A stretch of DNA of 10,641 nt, taken from contig DCTO01000097.1 of the NCBI GenBank assembly GCA_002329285.1, forward strand, positions 167-10,807, written 5' to 3'. Below the pieces are notes generated by a model. That model was given only the letters and a program-made list of their open reading frames with translations, did not search any database and was not told the DNA's origin. The position numbers and the translations under genes are program-made. Within the stretch, counting starts at the first letter, position 1. Every line of letters starts with the position of its first letter. The stretch comes from Ruminococcaceae bacterium UBA1438. GTDB taxonomy: Bacteria > Bacillota > Clostridia > Oscillospirales > Acutalibacteraceae. Below, piece by piece: positions 5,820 through 10,641 of this stretch.

Positions 5820-8018
5820 ATGGCTTTAAACGAAATGCAGCAATTGGCTGTTGAAAAAACAGAGGGCCCGCTTCTGATTCTTGCGGGCGCAGGATCCGGT
5901 AAAACAACCGTGCTTGTTAACCGCGTTCAGCATATTATTGAAAGCGGGCTTGCGCAGCCGTGGCAGGTGCTTGCAATCACCTTCACTAATAAGGCGGCGG
6001 GCGAAATCCGCGAAAGGCTGATTAACACCGTCGGCACGGAGGCGAATGATATTTGGGCGTTCACCTTCCATTCCTGCTGCGCGCGCATTTTAAGGCGCTT
6101 TGGCGACAGGCTGGGCTATTCAAACCATTTCACGATTTATGACACGGATGACCAAAAGCGCGTTATGAAGCATTGCCAAAAGGCGCTCGGAATCACGGAT
6201 AAGATTTTAAATCACAAATCAATCCTTGCCGAAATCAGCTCTGCAAAGGATAGCTTGATAGGCGCAGAGGAATATAAAAAATATTCCCAAAATGATTTTC
6301 GCAAGGCAAAAATTGCGGATTGCTATGAGCTTTATCAAAAAGAGCTTCTGAAATCCGATGCAATGGATTTTGATGATATTATCTATAACGCCGTTAAGCT
6401 TCTTCAGGAAAATCCCGATGTGCTGGAGCTTTATCAGCGCCAGTTCAGATACGTTATGGTGGATGAGTATCAGGATACTTCGCATGCCCAGTACATTCTC
6501 GTTTCCCTGCTTGCGGGCGGGTATGAAAACATCTGCGTTGTCGGCGATGACGATCAAAGCATTTATCGCTTCCGCGGCGCAACGATTGAGAATATTCTGA
6601 GCTTTGAAAGCCGGTATAAAAACGCAGAGGTTATCAGGCTGGAGCAGAATTATCGCTCCACCCAAAATATTCTTGATGCGGCAAATTCCGTCATTGCAAA
6701 CAACCGCAACCGCAAGGGCAAAAATCTCTGGACCAATGCGGGCAGCGGAGATAAAATCATTTTCAACACGCTGGAGGATGAGGCGGCTGAATCCGATTTC
6801 ATCGCCGCCGAAATTCTGAAAAACGTTGAAAACGGCAAAAAAATGAGCGATCACGCGGTGCTTTACCGAATGAACGCTCAGTCCAGAAACATAGAAATCA
6901 CGCTTGCAAAAAGCGGAATTCCGCATAAGGTTATAGGCGGCAACCGCTTCTTTGACCGCAAGGAAATCAAGGATATCGTTTCCTATTTTGCGGTGATTAA
7001 TAACCCCGCCGATAACGTGCGTTTGCAAAGGATTATCAACGTTCCTAAGCGCGGAATCGGGGAAACGATGTTTGCAAATATCCTTGAAATATCAACGGGG
7101 CTCGGCATCTCCGCCTTTGAGGTTTGCGAGCGCAGCGATGAATTCCAAAAAACGCTCCGCTCCGCCCAGAAGCTTAAGGCGTTCACTGAATTAATCAGGC
7201 ATTTTCAGCAGTGCCTTGAGGAGGGGATGAGCCTTTCCGATTTGCTGCAGGAAATCCTTGCCGAAACCAAATATTTCGATTATCTTGATGAGGATCCGGA
7301 ATCCGCGGAGGACAGGAAGAATAACATCCAGGAGCTTTCCTCAATGTTTATCCGCTATCAGGAGGAGGATGAAGAATTTGATCTCTCCGCCTTTTTGGAG
7401 GACGTTGCCCTCGTTGCGGATATTGATTCCTATAACGCGGATGACGATGCCGTCGTGCTGATGACTCTGCATTCGGCGAAGGGGCTTGAATTCCCGATTG
7501 TTTTCATCCCCGGAATGGAGGAGGGAATTTTCCCCGGCAATCAGTCCATTTACAGCGAAGAGGATCTTGAGGAGGAGCGCCGCCTTGCTTACGTCGGCAT
7601 CACAAGGGCAAAGGAAAAGCTTTATCTTCTCAATGCCCGCCGCCGTATGCTTTACGGCACAACGAACCGCAATATGGCATCGCGCTTTTTGCGTGAAATT
7701 CCGCTCAGCGTAACGGATGATATAACCGTGGAGGAATTCACTCCGCGCGGCGCTTTCACAAGAAGCAGCTTCGCTTCCGGCGCAGGCTTTGGCTCGCTTC
7801 AAAGCTCCGCCGCCGCTCACAAATTCGGCCAGGTTAAGGCGCAGAAATCAAGCGGCGCCAGCTATTCCGTTGGCGACACGGTGCGCCACAAAACCTTCGG
7901 CACGGGCGTTATTTTAAGTGCCACCGCAATGGGCGGCGATATGCTGCTTGAAATCGCTTTTGACCGCGCCGGCACCAAAAAGATCATGGCCAATTTTGCA
8001 AAGTTAGAAAAACTATAA
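5820..8018 (+). CDS. pcrA: ATP-dependent DNA helicase PcrA/UvrD
   Basis: A 732-residue superfamily 1A 3'-5' DNA helicase that acts in nucleotide excision repair, replication-fork maintenance and stripping of RecA or stalled RNA polymerase. I chose the ATG at 5820 because GAGG (5811-5814) precedes it by five bases; a GTG at 5814 overlaps that site and is unlikely. Motifs in order: Q-motif region LNEMQQLAV; Walker A AGAGSGKT (22-29); Ia ITFTNKAA; TFHS; Walker B VDEYQDT with Asp215/Glu216; motif III GDDDQSIYRFRG (about 242); IV LEQNYRST; V VVLMTLHSAKGLEFPIVF (about 545-562); VI EERRLAYVGITRAKEKLYL (about 580-600). The C-terminal domain (about 680-732, YSVGDTVRHKTFGTGVI) is the tudor-like fold of PcrA that contacts RNA polymerase. 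Length and architecture are normal for Firmicutes PcrA. It lies 51 bases after oadB and is convergent with the next gene. Confidence 0.96.
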   Translation: MALNEMQQLAVEKTEGPLLILAGAGSGKTTVLVNRVQHIIESGLAQPWQVLAITFTNKAAGEIRERLINTVGTEANDIWAFTFHSCCARILRRFGDRLGYSNHFTIYDTDDQKRVMKHCQKALGITDKILNHKSILAEISSAKDSLIGAEEYKKYSQNDFRKAKIADCYELYQKELLKSDAMDFDDIIYNAVKLLQENPDVLELYQRQFRYVMVDEYQDTSHAQYILVSLLAGGYENICVVGDDDQSIYRFRGATIENILSFESRYKNAEVIRLEQNYRSTQNILDAANSVIANNRNRKGKNLWTNAGSGDKIIFNTLEDEAAESDFIAAEILKNVENGKKMSDHAVLYRMNAQSRNIEITLAKSGIPHKVIGGNRFFDRKEIKDIVSYFAVINNPADNVRLQRIINVPKRGIGETMFANILEISTGLGISAFEVCERSDEFQKTLRSAQKLKAFTELIRHFQQCLEEGMSLSDLLQEILAETKYFDYLDEDPESAEDRKNNIQELSSMFIRYQEEDEEFDLSAFLEDVALVADIDSYNADDDAVVLMTLHSAKGLEFPIVFIPGMEEGIFPGNQSIYSEEDLEEERRLAYVGITRAKEKLYLLNARRRMLYGTTNRNMASRFLREIPLSVTDDITVEEFTPRGAFTRSSFASGAGFGSLQSSAAAHKFGQVKAQKSSGASYSVGDTVRHKTFGTGVILSATAMGGDMLLEIAFDRAGTKKIMANFAKLEKL

Positions 8019-8028
8019 ATCTTAACTG

Positions 8029-8060
8029 AAAAAAGAGAGGCATACGCCTCTCTTTTTTTT
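8029..8060. terminator. Bidirectional terminator shared by pcrA and the convergent cysteine-rich gene
   Basis: The stem GAGAGGC (8035-8041) pairs with GCCTCTC (8046-8052) around an ATAC loop, and its base extends through A-T pairs to an A-run (8029-8034) and an 8-T run (8053-8060). It reads as an intrinsic terminator on both strands. The T-run overlaps the TAA stop of the minus-strand gene at 8059-8061. Confidence 0.92.
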
Positions 8061-8874
8061 AATCGTCATCGCCGGTGTCATTATCGCAGCAGGAGGAATT
8101 GCTTCTCTCAACCGGGAAGAATTCATCAAGCGGGAAATCGATGCTTCTGAAAGCCTCGCAGGGGTTCTGATTATCGCAGCGGCATTCCTTTTCCGGGATG
8201 CAGTAATCATATGCAGGGATAAGCAGCTGAACGTCCCTTTCCATCTGAATAATGCTGAATAAGCCCAGGGTAACAAGCACTGCTCTCTGTGAGCTTTCGG
8301 CAATCTGCTTTGCGTTTGCATCGCCCGCAAAAACGATGCTCGGGATGTTTGTGTTAATGTTAATCGTTGCTCGGCAGGCGTCAACAACATCAGTGTCAAG
8401 CACAATCGGGTCAACGGTTTGCACCTTAACTGTGGGGTTGGTGTATTGCGGTGCAATCGGGCATTCAAGCTCATCTGCAATCGGGCTGGAGGTGAAAACC
8501 TTAACATCGCCGTCAGAGCCGTAAAGAATGCATTTCTTGGTGAAGGAGGCATATCCTGTCACCTGCTCCGGCACGGTGCAGGGCGCAGAGTAAGTATCAA
8601 ATAAAATGCGGAAGAAATAAGTGATGTCCGCGCTGTAATAGCCCCTGTTAAACGCAACCTCTTCAACGTCAATAGAAACCGCCGCAACCTCGCAGCTTCT
8701 TGCTTTAATTGTTTGCGCGTTATCAATTGTGTTCTGATCGCCGGTTAAAAACATCGCTCTCAGATTTTCAAGGCAGTCCTTGGAAACGCAGCTGTCATAA
8801 ATCCGCTTGGTGTCTATGCAGACAGCCTCTTTTAAGCAGCGGTCAGCAGCTTCAATAATTGAATTATCGGGCAT
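8059..8874 (-). CDS. Cysteine-rich conserved protein of unknown function
   Basis: A 271-residue protein. The start at 8874 has AGGAG (8886-8882) seven bases upstream and a promoter further up. I cannot assign a function. From memory, similar hypothetical proteins with a C-x-D-(T)-x-x-(I/V)-YDSC-x-x-(K/R)DCLE pattern occur in many Clostridia. There are 15 cysteines: 13, 19, 29, 34, 61, 99, 115, 138, 167, then a dense C-terminal group at 225, 231, 233, 239, 262 and 263 (CIPEKECRCDNQNPC and SSCCDNDTGDDD). The middle region alternates beta-like segments (EVAAVSIDVEEV, ADITYFFRILFDTY, KKCILYGSDGDVKVF). No signal peptide or membrane helix is seen, so the protein is probably cytosolic or, in a spore-former, deposited in an internal structure such as a coat. 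Metal binding or disulfide cross-linking would fit the cysteines but is inference. The tail is strongly acidic. Confidence 0.85.
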   Translation of the reverse strand: MPDNSIIEAADRCLKEAVCIDTKRIYDSCVSKDCLENLRAMFLTGDQNTIDNAQTIKARSCEVAAVSIDVEEVAFNRGYYSADITYFFRILFDTYSAPCTVPEQVTGYASFTKKCILYGSDGDVKVFTSSPIADELECPIAPQYTNPTVKVQTVDPIVLDTDVVDACRATININTNIPSIVFAGDANAKQIAESSQRAVLVTLGLFSIIQMERDVQLLIPAYDYCIPEKECRCDNQNPCEAFRSIDFPLDEFFPVERSNSSCCDNDTGDDD

Positions 8875-8900
8875 AAAAAAACTCCTTTTCAGAATATTTG

Positions 8901-8920
8901 AATTAGGCTTAAAGCTAATT
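8901..8920. repeat. Inverted repeat in the leader of the cysteine-rich protein gene
   Basis: AATTAG (8901-8906) and CTAATT (8915-8920) are perfect inverted copies around an 8-base centre, GCTTAAAG, that itself has partial symmetry. On the minus strand it sits at the predicted transcription start (near 8921). It could be an operator or a 5' end hairpin. Confidence 0.35.
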
Positions 8921-8927
8921 TCATAAC

Positions 8928-8956
8928 ATTCTATGCAAGGAGCGTTTTTATGTTAA
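8928..8956 (-). promoter_or_regulatory. Sigma-A-like promoter for the cysteine-rich protein gene
   Basis: On the minus strand, -35 TTAACA (8956-8951) and -10 TAGAAT (8933-8928) are separated by exactly 17 bases, each one mismatch from consensus. The transcript would start near 8921 with a leader of about 45 bases. The promoter lies in the 103-base gap after malQ. That gap has no convincing intrinsic terminator for malQ, so readthrough from malQ is also possible. Confidence 0.7.
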
Positions 8957-8977
8957 TTCTCAATCAGAAATTCAGAA

Positions 8978-10501
8978 TTATTTGTTGAATTCAATTTTAT
9001 ACATTCGCCTGAACAGGGCATTGATTTTTTTGAAATATTCGGCGTCGATATTATCAATGGTGTCCATCGTTGTGCGAAAGCGCCAGTTTGAATCCGGCAC
9101 GCCGGGGATATTCATCCTTGCGTCAGCACCAAAGCCGCACATATCCTGCAGTGCAATGATTGCCACGTTTGATGCGCTGCGCCAAACGGTTTCAATTATT
9201 TTTCTGCAGCTTGGGCTGCGATATCCGCCCTCGCCCCAGTTGTTCCCGGAAAAGCCGACGTAATCAAGCGCAAATCGGCGCTCTGCCTCGCTTGCCTCCC
9301 AAAGCCAGCCCAGCAGGGTGTTGTTGTCATGCGTGCCAACGTAATTAATGCTGTTCGGCACGGCGTTATGGGGCATATGGCTTGAATCGGAATTCGGGTC
9401 AAAGCCAAACTGAACAACCTTCATTCCGGGGAAGCCGCTGTCCTTCAGCAGCTTAACAACGTCCTCGCCGAAGATGCCCAGATCCTCTGCGATAATCGGC
9501 GCTTCGGGAAATTCCTCAAATACGCGGTTGAATAAATCCATGCCCGGCCCCTTTTTCCATTCGCCGATTTTTGCCGTTTCAGATTCGGCGGGAATTTCCC
9601 AATAGCTTGCAAAGGCGCGGAAATGGTCAATTCTCACAACGTCGTAGGTTTTCAGTGCGGTGCCGATTCTTGAAAGCCACCACTGATAGCCCTCTTTTTT
9701 CATCGCTTTCCAGTTATAAATCGGGTTGCCCCATAGCTGGCCGTCCTCGCTGAAATAATCGGGCGGCACGCCGGCAACCTTTTTTGCGCGCAGCGTTTTC
9801 GGGTCAATCTCAAAAAGGGGCAGATTGCTCCAGGTGTCAACGCTGTCCATCGCAACGTAAATCGGCATATCGCCGATTATTGCAATGCCCTTATCGTTTG
9901 CATATTTTTTCAGCTCAAACCATTGCTTGAAGAATATGAACTGAACAAATTTCCAAAACGCCGCCTTTTCCTCAAAGGAAAAGATGTTTTCAAGGCAAGT
10001 GAAATAATGAGAATGCTCTGATTTCCATTCCCACCAGGGCTTTTGCTCATTTTCCTCCTTTGCCGCCATATAAACGGCATAATCCGTCAGCCACGGATTT
10101 TCAAGCTCAAAGGCTTTGATTTCCTTTGCCAGGCTCTCGTCAATCCTCAGAAAGGCGCTCTTTAAAAGCGCAAGCCTTTTTTCTGCGGCAAATTCATAAT
10201 CCGCCGTGTATGGCGTGCCGTGGTAAAGATTTGCGCCTGCCTCCTCCTCGGTTGCAAGCCCCATTTCAACAAGCCCCCTTGGGTTGATGAAAAGGTAATT
10301 TCCCGCAAAGGCGGAAGGGGAGCAGTAAGGGCTGTTTGCGCTGTCCGTCGGATTAAAGGGCAAAACCTGCCAGTAGGAAAAGCCCATATCGCTGATTTTA
10401 TCAATAAAGTGCCGTGCTTCGCTGCCGAAAACGCCGATGCCGTAATTGCTTGGCATGGAGCTGATGTGGAAAAGCACGCCCGCACCTCTTTTTTTTAGCA
10501 T
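8978..10501 (-). CDS. malQ: 4-alpha-glucanotransferase (amylomaltase, glycoside hydrolase family 77)
   Basis: A 507-residue cytosolic enzyme that transfers alpha-1,4-glucan segments between maltodextrins and releases glucose, in maltose/glycogen breakdown. The start at 10501 is preceded by GAGGTG (10511-10506). GH77 hallmarks: N-terminal RGAGVLFHISSMPSNYGIGVFG, substrate-site NSPYCSPSAFAGNYLFINP (56-74) and GDMPIYVAMDSVDTWSN (210-226). The catalytic nucleophile is Asp292 in RIDHFR, the acid/base Glu339 in IIAEDLG and the third acid Asp392 in GTHDNN. These positions nearly coincide with Asp293, Glu340 and Asp395 of the Thermus amylomaltase. The C-terminal RMNIPGVPDSNWRFR (462-476) is also typical. 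The length is normal for the short bacterial form. The gene stands alone, with its own promoter; no other maltose or glycogen genes are in the window. It has no clear terminator before the downstream minus-strand gene. Confidence 0.96.
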   Translation of the reverse strand: MLKKRGAGVLFHISSMPSNYGIGVFGSEARHFIDKISDMGFSYWQVLPFNPTDSANSPYCSPSAFAGNYLFINPRGLVEMGLATEEEAGANLYHGTPYTADYEFAAEKRLALLKSAFLRIDESLAKEIKAFELENPWLTDYAVYMAAKEENEQKPWWEWKSEHSHYFTCLENIFSFEEKAAFWKFVQFIFFKQWFELKKYANDKGIAIIGDMPIYVAMDSVDTWSNLPLFEIDPKTLRAKKVAGVPPDYFSEDGQLWGNPIYNWKAMKKEGYQWWLSRIGTALKTYDVVRIDHFRAFASYWEIPAESETAKIGEWKKGPGMDLFNRVFEEFPEAPIIAEDLGIFGEDVVKLLKDSGFPGMKVVQFGFDPNSDSSHMPHNAVPNSINYVGTHDNNTLLGWLWEASEAERRFALDYVGFSGNNWGEGGYRSPSCRKIIETVWRSASNVAIIALQDMCGFGADARMNIPGVPDSNWRFRTTMDTIDNIDAEYFKKINALFRRMYKIEFNK

Positions 10502-10533
10502 AGTTCACCTCAAAAAATGTTTGATTTTCAGTT

Positions 10534-10562
10534 ATTTTATCAAAAAAACGGGCTTAATGCAA
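10534..10562 (-). promoter_or_regulatory. Sigma-A-like promoter for malQ
   Basis: On the minus strand, -35 TTGCAT (10562-10557) and -10 TAAAAT (10539-10534) are separated by 17 bases. The predicted start near 10527 gives a leader of about 25 bases ending in the GAGGTG ribosome site. Confidence 0.7.
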
Positions 10563-10584
10563 TAGCGCGGGAATAATATATTTG

Positions 10585-10595
10585 TGCAGTCTGCA
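10585..10595. promoter_or_regulatory. Palindrome upstream of the malQ promoter, possible operator
   Basis: TGCAG-T-CTGCA is a perfect odd palindrome centred at 10590, about 22 bases upstream of the malQ -35 hexamer. It is flanked by two direct copies of ATTTG (left 10580-10584, right 10597-10601). The position suits an activator or a regulator shared with a divergent gene beyond the right edge. The rest of 10502-10641 is AT-rich without a gene. Confidence 0.3.
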
Positions 10596-10641
10596 TATTT
10601 GTTAAAGTCCGCTATATTATATTATTATATATTTATTAAAA

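Noticed and set aside
6219..7028. 269-codon minus-strand frame inside pcrA
   Set aside because: Long, but it lies entirely within a well-conserved helicase gene, has no ribosome site and resembles nothing known; it arises from codon bias.
8022..8552. 176-codon alternative minus-strand frame overlapping the cysteine-rich gene
   Set aside because: It runs through the terminator, lacks a ribosome site and is Arg/Pro/Leu-rich shadow sequence; the 271-residue frame has promoter and ribosome site.
8955..8979. AATTCT/AGAATT inverted repeat after malQ as a terminator
   Set aside because: The stem is only six AT-rich pairs and no T-run follows on the minus strand, so it does not qualify as an intrinsic terminator.
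8950..8988. 12-codon plus-strand mini-frame with AAGGAG upstream (near 8937-8942)
   Set aside because: It overlaps the 3' end of malQ and the promoter of the opposite gene, has no promoter of its own in the right direction, and encodes no recognisable peptide.
10602..10641. AT-rich right end as a divergent promoter
   Set aside because: TATATT/TATTAT hexamers are plentiful, but no -35 at proper spacing is distinguishable from AT background, and the gene it would serve is outside the window.

Overview
The window looks like chromosomal DNA from a low-to-moderate GC Gram-positive anaerobe of the class Clostridia, most likely a gut Oscillospiraceae/Ruminococcaceae-type bacterium. The grounds are strong AGGAGG-type ribosome sites, sigma-A promoters in AT-rich gaps, a lipobox lipoprotein, a choline-binding-type cell-wall repeat protein, a PcrA-type helicase and a sodium-pump decarboxylase pair. 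The genus cannot be fixed from the sequence alone. No rRNA, tRNA, CRISPR array, insertion sequence or attachment site is visible.

Layout. (1) Positions 1-304 hold the 3' end of a cell-wall-binding repeat protein, followed by a terminator. (2) Positions 436-3663 form a tight operon of three overlapping genes: a VTC-type polyphosphate polymerase-like enzyme, a DUF4956 membrane protein, and a large secreted lipoprotein with a Cthe_2159-like beta-helix. The first two overlap out of frame by 109 bases. (3) A 44-residue membrane microprotein on the minus strand (3732-3866) has its own promoter, ribosome site and terminator. (4) Divergent from it, oadG and oadB (4035-5768) encode the gamma and beta subunits of a sodium-translocating decarboxylase. 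The carboxyltransferase and biotin-carrier subunits are not in the window. (5) pcrA (5820-8018) encodes a UvrD/PcrA-family DNA helicase. (6) Convergent to it, and sharing a terminator, is a cysteine-rich protein of unknown function (8059-8874, minus). (7) malQ (8978-10501, minus) encodes 4-alpha-glucanotransferase, with its promoter near the right edge.

How the parts relate. The VTC/DUF4956/lipoprotein genes probably act together at the cell surface. They are the most likely place for a poorly described system: a cytosolic anionic-polymer enzyme, a membrane partner and an extracytoplasmic beta-helix protein. OadG and OadB would form the membrane half of a decarboxylation-driven Na+ pump. pcrA and malQ are housekeeping genes for DNA repair/replication and alpha-glucan metabolism. 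The gene-sized unknowns are the cysteine-rich protein and the microprotein.
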